Shown in pieces: positions 45,901 to 55,061 of a stretch of 64,000 nucleotides of DNA. Every line of letters begins with the position of its first letter. Positions within the stretch are counted from its first letter, which is position 1. The translations under genes and the position numbers were made by a program. A model generated the notes under the pieces. It made no database searches. It was not told the origin of the DNA and worked only from the letters and a program-made list of their open reading frames with translations. Source of the DNA: Scilla litardierei (taxonomy: Eukaryota; Streptophyta; Magnoliopsida; Asparagales; Asparagaceae); contig CM061130.1 of the NCBI GenBank assembly GCA_030789695.1, forward strand, positions 11,213,860 to 11,277,859, written 5' to 3'.

Positions 45901-46248
45901 GTTTTAGAGGCCGCTTGTGTTCTCTTCCTTTGTTTAGGCTTTTTGTTAGTTGTCGGTGCGTGGCACCTTTACTTTGTACGTTGTACTTTTGTTGGCCATG
46001 CTTGGGCCTTTAGACTTTTTTCCTTTAGCCTGGTGGCTTTTCTGCGATGTTGGGATTTATATTTGTGGATATCCTGAGATCTCTCTTTTGTCTCATATTA
46101 TTATTATTATTATCTTGTTTCGTTTCGCGTTGCAAGGACCTGCCATTTAATGCTTTTGACGCTTATCGGACTTGCAGCTTTGTAGCTTCAAGTCTGAGCG
46201 TACCTTCTCACCCTTCGCCTCCACATTTTTGGGAAGCGGGGCGTGACA
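42948..46248 (+). repeat. 3' LTR of LARD2
   Basis: It is 3,301 bases, identical to the 5' LTR in feature order. It lacks about 25 bases in the CTGGCTCG hairpin region (near 45415) and part of the second H4. The leader frame here begins with ATG (43937). Confidence 0.93.
43937..44428 (+). other. GC-rich leader frame of LARD2 3' LTR
   Basis: It is 163 codons from ATG and differs from the 5' LTR frame by scattered substitutions and one in-frame three-codon deletion near 44350. The two frames have stayed open since insertion, but the insertion is young, so this says little about selection. Confidence 0.35.
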
Positions 46249-46307
46249 ACCGCGGACGCGACGACTGGACGAGACGCCCCGGACGGACGACACACTCGCC
46301 ATCACAG

Positions 46308-46447
46308 GCAAGTGTACCCACTTGTGTTTTTGACCGCGTCTTGGTCTTAAATTGTTATAACTGTTAGACTGTGAGTGTATAGAACCAGACATGAAATGAT
46401 AGCGTCCGGATCGCCCTGACGACTTAGACTTGACGACAAAGTCTAAG
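46308..46447 (+). other. Structured RNA module, Tekay-type LTR copy
   Basis: H1: CAAGTG/CACTTG around TACC. H2: GACC/GGTC around GCGTCTT (46332-46346), a paired change from GGCC/GGCC. H3: the loop TGAAATGATAG with a weakened stem (46386-46409). H4: perfect CTTAGACTT/AAGTCTAAG around GACGACA (46423-46447). Confidence 0.65.
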
Positions 46448-46554
46448 CTCGACAAACAACAACTTTTGACACCGTAGGATTATCTTGTGTGTGCGTGCGT
46501 GTGGACACCCTAGAATAACATCTCCGTACACTGGTCGTGTCATGTCCCTATTAC

Positions 46555-46772
46555 ACAAAAAGCCTTCGGATGTTTCAGATGCTCTCCTTGCGGGAGTGAT
46601 CTCCATGATACAAAAATCCTTCGGGCGTTTCAGATGCTCTCCTTGCGGAATTGATCTTCGTGATACAAAAAGCCTTCGGGCGTTTCATATGCTCTCCCTG
46701 CGAGAGTGATCTCCGTGATACAAAAGTATGCGGGCGTTTCAGGTGCTTCCCTAGCGGAAGTGATCTATGTAC
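46555..46772 (+). repeat. Four tandem hairpin repeats, about 55 bases each
   Basis: Units contain CCTTCGGGCGTTTCAGATG and a stem-loop followed by TGATC. Stems are CTCTC/GGGAG (one G-U pair), a decayed second unit, CTCTC/GAGAG and CTTCC/GGAAG. Different stem letters with retained pairing point to selection on structure. Confidence 0.7.
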
Positions 46773-47111
46773 TTCTTGTCCTGAGTTCCTGGGTTTGGGG
46801 TAGGGTTGAGCGTGCGCACGGGGAGAGGGTCTGATCCCCCTCGAACCGTAAGGCGTGAACCCTTCGTGTCTCACGTGTCGTGTCCCGTCCGTCTTGTCTG
46901 GTCTAGTTCCGTCTTGTCCCGTCACCTTTAGGATAGTCCCGTAGTCGGTAGCACACGCTACGACTACTGCTTGCTTCACTTTACTTTTCCTGCTGCGTTA
47001 CTTCCTTCTTTTACTTCTCAGTTATAACCCCAGCATGCTAATCAACCAGTAAAACGATGTCTAATAGTTCAGTACACTTGCAGTAGAGTCTGACTTTCTG
47101 TTGTAGACTTT

Positions 47112-47248
47112 ACCTGACGTACAGTTCCTTTCTTTGGTGTTGTACGTCAGGTGGCAAGCCGGAGTACGACGACCAGGCAGAGTTACCCGAGGACGTAGAG
47201 CCGGACGACGCCGATCCTGAGTACGTGCCCGAGGAGGACCAGAGTTAG
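47112..47248 (+). other. Hairpin H6 and acidic frame, Tekay-type LTR
   Basis: H6 is a perfect 11-base stem ACCTGACGTAC/GTACGTCAGGT (47112-47152). The frame entered two bases after the AG at 47150 reads GKPEYDDQAELPEDVEPDDA and then DPEYVPEEDQS before TAG (47246-47248). Nearly half of the residues are Asp or Glu. Confidence 0.5.
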
Positions 47249-47592
47249 AGATCTCCGCTGCTGATCCAGATGTTCCATCTTAGTTGTTGGGTGCGTAGCA
47301 CCGTTTACTTTTGTTTAGGTTGGGTGCTTGCACCAGTAGTTTTCTTTCTGTCGTTGTAGCCGACTCAGGCTTTTGTTGGACTCAGTACTTTGGATGAATA
47401 ATTTGGAATAAAATGATTGTCTTTCTCTTTCTGTACTTTTATTGTTCTGTACTAACATGCAGGGACATGTACCTTCGACTTGGAGTACCACACAGACGCT
47501 TATTGGGTCTGGGCTTCTCAGCCCTGGCCTAAGCGGGCCTTAGTCACGCTTTACCTCCATTGTTTTGGGAAGCGGGGTGTGATAGGTTTTAG

Positions 47593-47610
47593 TGGTGGCC
47601 CATGCAGGTC
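47593..47610 (+). other. Primer-binding-like site of the Tekay-type element
   Basis: TGGTGGCCCATGCAGG lies eight bases after the LTR, identical to LARD1, which supports shared priming between the coding element and the LARDs. Confidence 0.5.
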
Positions 47611-47708
47611 CCACCCCATTGTTTCTGTAAGTACAGAACAATAGGAGTAAGGACATTCATTTTATGATATCCAGTAATTGTACGAGTCGTGTTTTTTCTG
47701 TCAATAGG

Positions 47709-48855
47709 ATGGCAGGACGACGCGTCACCTGATCCGAAAACTCAGGCGATGGAGTTCCGGAAGACCAGGGCGGAGAGTTGCGCCAGTTTCTGGGTGTGAT
47801 GAAAGCGATGCTGGACGTGCAGTACCAGTTGGTTCAGCAGTCCCACCGTGCTGCCCATGCTCCTCCAGTTGCACCGCCACCGCCACCGCCTGCCCCTCGA
47901 GCTGCTCCCGGAGTGAAGCAGTTCAATGAGCTTCAGCCGAAGACATTTTTCGGGAAAGAAGGACAGTTGGCTGCTGATGAGTGGATTCTAAGTACTGAGG
48001 AGAAACTGATTGCTGCGAAGATTCCCGATGATACCTAGGTTGAGATAGCGAAGATGCAGCTGTCAGAGAATGCTAGGAACTGGTGGCGCATTGAGGAGAG
48101 GCGTCTGTAGGAGCCAGTGGAATGGAGGACCTTCCGCTCGATGTTCAAGGATAAGTGCTTCACCAAAGCTGCTAGGAGGGAGCTGTTGAGCAGATTTGTG
48201 GACCTGAAGCAGGGAGATATAACTGTCGATGAGTATGAGGCGGAGTTTGAGATGCTGAGTCGGTTTGCCCCACATATGGTGAGGAAGGAGGAGAAACGAG
48301 CTGATCGTTTCCGTCAGGGATTGCGTCCAAAGATTCAGGCTTCGATGTCTTCGACAGATTTCACGACCATGGGAGCGGTGCTGAATGCCGCAAGGAATCA
48401 TGATACCATTTCGTGTTTACCTGACCCTCCAGCTGATAGAGGGAAGCATCCCATGGAGCAATACCGGCCACCTGCTAGGCCGGCGATGAGGCCAGTCCAG
48501 ACAGTGCCTTTCAAGAGGCCCGGAGCACCTATGCAGACTCAGAGTAAGGGACCATGCCATTACTACGGGAAGACAGGACACGTTCAGAAGGATTGTAGGA
48601 GGAAGATGGGATTATGCTTGGTTTGTGGAGATGCTTCGCATGTAGCTAAGGATTGTCCGAGAGCGCATCATGCCATGGTCGGAGCACCAGCCCCGTTACA
48701 GAGTAGAGCACCTGCCCTGGTTCAGAGAGGAGCTGCTTTACGTGGACCACCCTTGGCACTACAGAGGCAGATGTTTCAGAGGGCAGTGCAACCCCAGAGG
48801 CCGGCATACACCATGACCGCTGTTGAGACTGAGGAGCTGGATGGAGTCATTGCAG
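47709..48855 (+). pseudogene. gag: Tekay-type Gag with premature stops
   Basis: This is the Gag part of a chromovirus gag-pol. In one frame from ATG 47709: a proline-rich segment (about residues 60-75), FNELQPKTFFGKEGQLAADE (start of the capsid-like domain), WRTFRSMFKDKCF and SRFVDLKQGDITVDEYEAEF, then two zinc knuckles. The second (CLVCGDASHVAKDC) is intact; in the first the second Cys is Tyr (CHYYGKTGHVQKDC), a G-to-A change. Stops at 47730 (TGA), 48036 (TAG) and 48108 (TAG) fit C-to-T decay of Arg or Gln codons. The frame then enters a 123-base intron-like insert. Confidence 0.85.
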
Positions 48856-48978
48856 GTATACTCCGAATCTAGTCTTTTATTTCATAGAGTAGACCTTATT
48901 GTTAGTTGCTCGTTTGCCTTATTTGCTAGAGTAGTGTTGTTTGACCTTAGTCTCCTTACATCTTACGCACCATACTAG
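48856..48978 (+). other. Intron-like insert between gag and protease (123 bases)
   Basis: GCAG/GTATAC at its start and CATACTAG at its end fit splice sites. It is T-rich and holds six in-frame stops although protease resumes in the same frame; its length is divisible by three. Splicing would join Ala-Val-SSHPALALFDSGAS. Without splicing it is just a degenerate linker. Confidence 0.45.
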
Positions 48979-51392
48979 TGTCCTCTCACCCTGCCTTGGC
49001 TTTGTTCGACTCCGGTGCATCCATGTGCATCTTATCGCAGAGATTTGTAACAAAGCACTCCATTCCCACCCATACACTTCCTAAGTGTTGGGACATCACC
49101 AAAGGGAATGGAGTGGTGACTGTGAATTTGGGTTGTCAATCGATTCCTTTAGTGGTCAGTGGACACGAATTATTTGCAGATTTCATCGTCCACGATCTAC
49201 CGCATTTCGATGTCGTTTTTGGCATCGATTAGCTGGGAGATTTCCACGTGTCGATCGACTGCCACAGCAAGAGGGTGGTATTCCGGATTCCAGGCCATCC
49301 GGAGTTCGAGTTCCGTAGCAGAGACGAGTCACTTGGGCCCATCAGATTTCGGGCCAAGCCGGAGGCACCGATTGTAGCAGCTATGCAGATGGAGATCGAC
49401 CGACTAGCAGTCGTCAGAGACTTCGACGACGTCTTCCCGGAGGATATCTCGGGTCTGCCACCCGACCGAGCTCTAGAATTTGGTATTGATCTTATGCTGG
49501 GAGCGCAGCCGATATCGAAGGCGCCTTATCGAATGGCTCCTGCTGAGCTCGAGGAGCTGCGGAAGCAGTTAGACGAATTGCTGTAGAAGGGTTTCATCCA
49601 CCCTAGTGTGTCACCATGGGGTGCACCCGTATTGCTCGTGAAGAAGAAGGATAGGTCCTGCAGGATGTGCATGGACTATCGATGGCTGAATGCTGTCACC
49701 GTGAAGAATAAGTATCCGCTGCCGCGCATCGACGATTTTTTTGATCAGCTGGGAGGTTCGAGAGTTTTCTCGAAGTTGGACTTGAGGAGCGGATATCACC
49801 AGCTGAAGGTGAAGAAGGACGATATTCCGAAGACATCTTTCCAGACGAAATACGGACATTATGAGTTCGTGGTTATGCCCTTCGGTGTGACTAATGCTCC
49901 AGCTATGTTTATGAATTTGATGAATTTAATATTCTATGACTTCGTGGATAAGTTTGTCGTTATTTTCATTGACGACATCCTGATTTATTCGAAGTCTGAG
50001 AAGGAGCACAGCTGTCATCTGAGGACGGTACTGGAGACGCTGAGACGACACAAGCTATATGCCAAATATAGTAAGTGCGAGTTCTGCCTGGATAGAGTCA
50101 CATTCCTGGGACACGTGATGTCTGGTGATGGCATATCTGTAGATCCGGAGAAGGTCAGAGCAGTTCGAGATTGGCCGACTCCGCAGTCAGCGTCAGACAT
50201 CAGGAGCTTCCTTGGTTTGGCAGGCTATTATTGGTGATTCATCAAGGATTTCTCGAAGATTGCAGAGCCGATGACGAGGATGACGAGGAAGGATGTGGAG
50301 TTCTTTTAGACAGATGCTTGTGAGGAGGCCTTCAGTATCTTGAAGGTGAGGTTGACCACGGCACCGATTTTGGCAGTACCGGATAGGAGCGGAGGCTTCG
50401 AGGTATATTGTGATGCTTCAGGGAAGGGCCTTGGATGTGTTTTGCATCAGCATGGCCACGTGGTCGCATACGCTTCTCGACAGTTGAGGACACATGAGAA
50501 GAATTACCCAACGCACGATCTGGAGTTGGCAGCGGTGATATTTGTACTGAAGATCTGGAGGCACTTCTTGCTTAGTGAGAGCGTGAAGATTTTCACCGAT
50601 CACAAAATCTTGAAGTACATCTTTACATAGAAGGAGCTCAACATGCATCAGAGACGATGGTTAGAGCTCATGACTGACTATGAGATAGACTTGCAGTATC
50701 ACCTAGGAAAGGTGAACGTAGTGCCCGATGCTTTGAGTAGGCTTCCTACTGTGATGATGCATACTGACAACTGGAGGATACAGCAGGAGCTGAGAGAGAT
50801 GGATTTAGAGGTCGTCCTACCTGGTGTGGTTCATTCATTCATGAATTTGCAGATTCAGGCCACGATCGTGGATCGGATCAAGGCAGCACAGGAAGGAGAT
50901 CTGAAGCTACAGAGGATCAGGAGGCAGGTTGAAGCTGGACTACAGACAGAGTTCGTGATTCATGAGGATGGTTCGCTGTGGTACGGCAGTAGACTCTGCG
51001 TACCTGCAGGTGATGTCTGGGAGGAGCTTTTGAGCGAGGCTCATAGCTCGCCATATTCTATACATCCTGGTGGCACCAAGATGTATAAGGACCTCTGTCT
51101 GAATTACTGGTGGATTAGCATGACGAGGAGTGTGGCACGGAGCGTTGCCAAGTGTTTGATATGCCAACAGGTGAAGGCTGAGCACCATTGTACGGTTGGA
51201 TTGCTACAACCGCTTCCTATTCCGGAGTGGAAGTGGTAACATATTACGATGGATTTCGTGACTGGTTTGCCTCGGACCCCGAAGCAGAACTACGCAGTCT
51301 GGGTGATCGTTGATCGGTTAACTAAGTCTGCCCATTTCATCCCCTTCCGAGTGGGCCAGTCTACGGAAGTCTTTGCGAGGAAATATTTAGAG
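48979..51392 (+). pseudogene. pol: Tekay-type protease, reverse transcriptase, RNase H and integrase N-terminus
   Basis: All lie in the same frame as gag. Protease: [50 protein letters not shown], and the catalytic FIDDILIYS near 49970. RNase [23 protein letters not shown] and [11 protein letters not shown] (Asp-Glu-Asp). Integrase zinc finger: a His pair in AHSSPYSIHPGG and CLICQQ; first catalytic Asp in ITMDFVTGLP. Stops at 49230, 49584, 50235, 50307, 50628 and 51237; several fit C-to-T or G-to-A change (for example Trp to TAG at 49230). There is no frameshift in 2.4 kb, so decay is mainly by point mutation. Confidence 0.9.
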
Positions 51393-51463
51393 GCAAAATT
51401 TTATCTTAATTCTCTTTTAATTTCCTTTTCAAGTTAGTTATGACGAAGACTGTGTACGTGCAG
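51393..51463 (+). other. Intron-like insert inside integrase (71 bases, GC-AG)
   Basis: It interrupts RKYLE / EIVRLHGVP, a stretch with no gap in related integrases. It starts GAG/GCAAAA and ends GTACGTGCAG/GAG, and is T-rich. Removing exactly 71 bases moves the reading from frame 3 to frame 2 (counted from position 1) and restores the usual spacing. A weak GC-AG intron or a small insertion are both possible. Confidence 0.45.
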
Positions 51464-52363
51464 GAGATCGTACGTTTACACGGAGTCCCCGTGAGCATCG
51501 TGTCTGACGGAGACTCGAGGTTCACATCTCTGTTCTGGAGAAGTCTGCATGAGAATTTGGGTACGAGTCTGAGTTTCAGCACGGCGTACAACCCGCAGAC
51601 CGCTGGCCAGTCCGAGAGGACTATTCAGATACTGGAGGATATGCTGCGAGCTTGTACGCTCGATTTGAAGGGATCGTGGGAGGACCATCTTCACTTGGTG
51701 GAGTTTTCATATAACAACAGCTACCAGGTGAGCTTTGGCATGGCGCCGTTTGCTGCCTTATACGGAAGGAAATGTCGATCGCCACTGAGCTGGGATGACA
51801 TTGGAGATCGGGAGCTGTTGGGTCCAGATATGATAGTGGAAGCTGTGGATGTCATGAGAGACATCAGGGAGAAGCTCAGAGTTGCACCGGATCGTTTCAA
51901 GCATTGGGCTGATGCCAAGAGGAGACCATTGGAGTTTCAGCCAGGAGATCACGTCTTCCTGAAGATTTCTCCGAACCGCAGAGTTATTCGTTTTGGGAAG
52001 AAGGGAAAGCTGAGCCCGAGGTATATTGGACCATTTGATGTACTGGAGCGTGTGGGAGCAGTGGCCTACCGCCTTGCTCTACCACCATCTTTGGAGGGAG
52101 TTCACGACGTATTCCACGTATCTCAGTTACGTCTGTATGTCAGTGATCCGTCGCACACTGTGGATTTCTCAGAGATCACGGTCCGTCCAGACCTGACATA
52201 TGACCAGCAGCCTGTGCAGATTTTGGACCTTCGACAAAAATAATTGAGGAATAAGGTAGTCGACCTGGTGAGAGTGATGTGGCGTCACAGATCACCTAGA
52301 GAGTCCACTTGGGAGCGCGAAGAGGAGATGAGAGAGCGTTATCCTTTCCTGTTTACTGATTAG
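51464..52363 (+). pseudogene. pol: Tekay-type integrase C-terminal part with chromodomain
   Basis: The remaining catalytic Asp (SIVSDGDSRFTS) and Glu (QSERTIQILEDML) are present, then the GPF segment (PRYIGPFDVLERVG). The C-terminal chromodomain, which targets integration to chromatin marks, shows PVQILDLRQK, LRNKVVDLVRVMWRH and ESTWEREEEMRERYPFLF before TAG 52361-52363. One stop (TAA 52241) falls inside the chromodomain. The chromodomain and long LTRs place it with the Tekay/Del group. Confidence 0.9.
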
Positions 52364-52396
52364 AGTTGTTGATTCCAAGGATGAAATCTTTATTTT

Positions 52397-52408
52397 AGTG
52401 GGGTAGAA
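52397..52408 (+). other. Polypurine tract of the Tekay-type element
   Basis: AGTGGGGTAGAA directly precedes the TGTAACGG of the 3' LTR. Confidence 0.8.
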
Positions 52409-52856
52409 TGTAACGGTCACCTTTTGACCTTACGAATTTTCTACGTGCACGTGCTTTATCGTGCATGTATTTTATTTGGCTATTCCTGAGTTCCGAAATA
52501 TGCGATGTGTTATGCTGTTGTGATCGTTTGGGAGTGTAGAATTTTATAGTAATGTTTGGGAACGCCGTTTCACGGTTCGTTTTCTCGCAAAACGATTTTG
52601 AACGATAGGGGCGTTTTAGTCATTTGACTCAAAACGCCGTTTCCAATTTTACGTAAATTCTTGGTAGACGTTACGCATGATCAGGCTCAGTAGATCTGTG
52701 TGTCTCGTCTCCACGATCGCCCCGGTATTTTCGGATTATTTTTCTGATGCCTGGTTTGAGAGATATCGCTCGGATAAACCTCGACCGTCGATTTTTTCCC
52801 AATCAGATTCGAAATTCGAATTGTTAGCCAAATCTGGCTAATTATCTTATTTAAAT
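52409..52856 (+). repeat. 3' LTR of the Tekay-type element, truncated
   Basis: The first 448 bases match 30285-30733 closely, including the ACGTGCACG pair. Homology stops after TTATTTAAAT, where unrelated sequence begins. Confidence 0.88.
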
Positions 52857-53362
52857 TGGTCCTTCATGACATTTTAGATCGGTTCCTGACCAACGTAACC
52901 GACAGATTCAGCCTGATGGTTCTCCTGACAAAACTCCACGAACAATTCTTCCTCACCAAACTCTGAACCAGGCAAGTCGATATACGCCACTTCATCATGA
53001 GGAAAGAGAGTTGTCGTGGCAGGATACTGCTGCATATCATGATACCTCTTCTGATTTTCCACAGCGGCAGCCAGAAGGGATAGTATATTCGAAGTATTTA
53101 GGGATTCTGCCAAGCTTTGTGCCAAACAGCAGATGTGGTGTGAGTGATCCCAGATATCTCCCGAAACTGCATGCATCATCTTCGTCGCTCGAGCAGAATA
53201 CCTATGAGAAGGGAGAGAGAGAACTGCACATATAGCAAACACGTCAAAAGCATCGGTTGCATAAACGGGAGGCAAGGAATAGTGGTGGAGGCACGGCGAC
53301 TCAGTAAATCAATTCTATACAACTAATATTTACAGTATGTACAAGTAAAATCAAAAAGTGTA
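52857..53362 (+). pseudogene. Exon-like fragment of unknown origin between two elements
   Basis: After a stop at 52867-52869 a + frame is open for 121 codons to TAG at 53233-53235, with non-repetitive, protein-like content: HFRSVPDQRNRQIQPDG, RYTPLHHEERELSWQDTAAY, EGIVYSKYLGILPSFVPNSR, then EQNTYEKGERELHI. About 125 AT-rich bases follow. There is no LTR, motif array or retroviral motif. It looks like the 3' end of a host coding sequence trapped at a rearrangement; I do not recognise the protein. A minus-strand frame over the same bases is probably its shadow. Confidence 0.4.
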
Positions 53363-53467
53363 GAATGCGAAAATTATCGCGAGGTAGGGATGAGAGCTAG
53401 ACACAAGGGTTCATGAAATCCTAAAGTAACAAGCACGTTGCCTCCGCGGCAACGGTGCCATAAATCT
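53363..53467 (-). other. Leader and primer site left of the Athila-like LTR
   Basis: It is homologous to 14227-14331. On the minus strand the primer site reads TGGCACCGTTGCCGCGGA (two differences from the copy at 14307). The leader is cut at about 53362. Confidence 0.75.
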
Positions 53468-55061
53468 TGACATCCCCCGCTTATGCGCGTGTTTGATGTG
53501 TGCAATAATACGATTGGGGGCGTGAGATTTAAATATTTGTAACCGCAAGCGCACGGTGTTGTAGTGTGGCTTGGGGGTCGAACTCAGGGAGGCGTGGATG
53601 TGCTTGTGTCAAGGAGGATCAAATTCACCCCATGGGCGAGCTAGCCCGAATCGGATGATGGTTGTTACAGTAAATGGAATGCAAGGGATAAACAATATAA
53701 AGGAAAAACCCGGGACTTTGGTTTCCACCCTATCGAGTGATTCTCGCCGATACGGCCAACAGGCAGGATAACGATCGGAATTAGGGTCTAATGGTGAGAC
53801 GTTGCCTCTAAGAGAGGTACAGGCATCCCATGGGCCCGATATTCCGGTCGGTGCCCAGGATGATACGCCGGACTTCCCGGGTTCGGTCAGTGGGCACTCC
53901 CGTGTCCATTAACACTGACCGACTCTGGGAGCACTAAGTTCGCAATGATAACTCCCAACGTCTCATCCTGCCGCTCCCATGCGCAAGGATTCGACGTCTA
54001 CGCTAAGGGCGTGAGCTTTGGCTAGGGAGTCAACCGCCAAGTTTATTCCCCCTTAGCCCAACGGTCAAAGGCGGTTTTTTTTCCCGTCGATGACAATAAA
54101 ACACCCCGTGTAACCATTAGATTCCTAATCCCTATCGATTTCCTAGTCCTATGGACGCATCGGGAAGAGCCCACGAAGGGGTTTCCACCAAAATCCCAGA
54201 TTTGGGAACTACTCACACATATTTGGTAAAAAGCGATCTAAAGTAAAATCGACCGTTAGAAACATGATCGGGCGATTGGAAAGCAGTAAGAGCAATGCTA
54301 ATAATAATATATTAAAGTTTGACAAAGATCGGAAAACTTACAAATATCTGAAAAATTACAGCCGTTAATAAAGAGAAAAAACAGCAAAAAATAACAACTC
54401 TTTGTTTCTGGAAAACCTAGGAGTTCTATTTATAGAATACGAAATCACCCGATCGGGTGAAAAGTCACCCGATCGGGTGACCTGCTTCGTTACTTCGGCA
54501 GCGCAGAATAGGACCCCACCCGGTCACCACGGCACGGTCGGTTGAGGCATGAGCTGATCGGTTGGATCTTCGTGCCGTCGGGTGAACCGGTCGGTTGATC
54601 TCTCCGTGTCGTGGCTTCGGAGAATCGGTTATAGGTGAACCGATCGGGTGAAAGTCACTCAATCGATTGGCATTCAGCGTCAGAATTCCAGAGAGTTGGG
54701 GCATTTGAACCGGTCACTGAACCGACCGGGTGACTTCTTGGCCGCTCCAACTTGTGTCCGGGTGGTGCACGCGTGCATCACCCGATCGGTTGGAAATGAC
54801 CAACCGGTCGGGTGAGGGGCTGAAAGATGCGATCTTCGTCGTTTGACCCCCTGGATCATGCGTGACTCCTCCCGTTGCTCCGGGGACTCATGATATCGTC
54901 GTTTTATGTCCCCTATGCCAGTAAAATCCTGCGAAATACGAAATACACGAAAAAGTGAAAGAAAACAAGAAAACACGAGAAAACGAATATAAGACGGCGG
55001 TAAATAACGGAAAAACACGAAAGAAAACGTGCGCAAATATATGAAATATAAACGCACGTCA
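53468..55061 (-). repeat. LTR of Athila-like element 2
   Basis: It is 1,594 bases, TGACGTGCG...TGTCA on the minus strand, collinear with 14332-15900. The U3 has the CCGATCGG array (54816-54445) and TATAAATA (54435-54428). Confidence 0.87.
54428..54816 (-). promoter_or_regulatory. U3 of Athila-like LTR 2: CCGATCGG array and TATA box
   Basis: Repeated CACCCGATCGGGTGA-like motifs lie just upstream (minus strand) of TATAAATA. Several copies are full palindromes, for example TCACCCGATCGGGTGA at 54445-54460. Confidence 0.7.

Larger units (their letters stand above)
36057..46248 (+). mobile_element. LARD2: complete non-autonomous element
   Basis: LTRs 36057-39383 and 42948-46248 are highly similar by eye, so the insertion is relatively young. 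They flank 3.56 kb of non-coding DNA homologous to LARD1. ACCGC stands on both sides (36052-36056 and 46249-46253), a perfect five-base TSD. It lies within a 66-base exon-like piece of the Tekay-type 5' LTR. Confidence 0.95.
46249..47584 (+). repeat. Tekay-type 5' LTR, segment 3
   Basis: Beginning with the TSD copy ACCGC, it holds the rest of the 66-base exon-like piece (to 46307), the hairpin module, tandem hairpins (46555-46772), H5/H6 (47083-47152), the acidic frame (47151-47248) and AATAAA (47407-47412). It ends GGGGTGTGATA, two C-to-T changes from the family terminus. Confidence 0.88.
30285..52856 (+). mobile_element. Tekay-type chromovirus with nested insertions and truncated 3' LTR
   Basis: The 5' LTR is split in three (30285-31072, 35054-36056, 46254-47584) by a solo LTR and LARD2; rejoined it is about 3.1 kb. 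It is followed by a primer-like site, one gag-pol frame with premature stops and a C-terminal chromodomain, a purine tract (52397-52408) and 448 bases of the 3' LTR, broken off near 52856. The 5' LTR ends in TGATA where relatives have TGACA. AGTCA (30280-30284) would be the left TSD copy. Confidence 0.88.
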
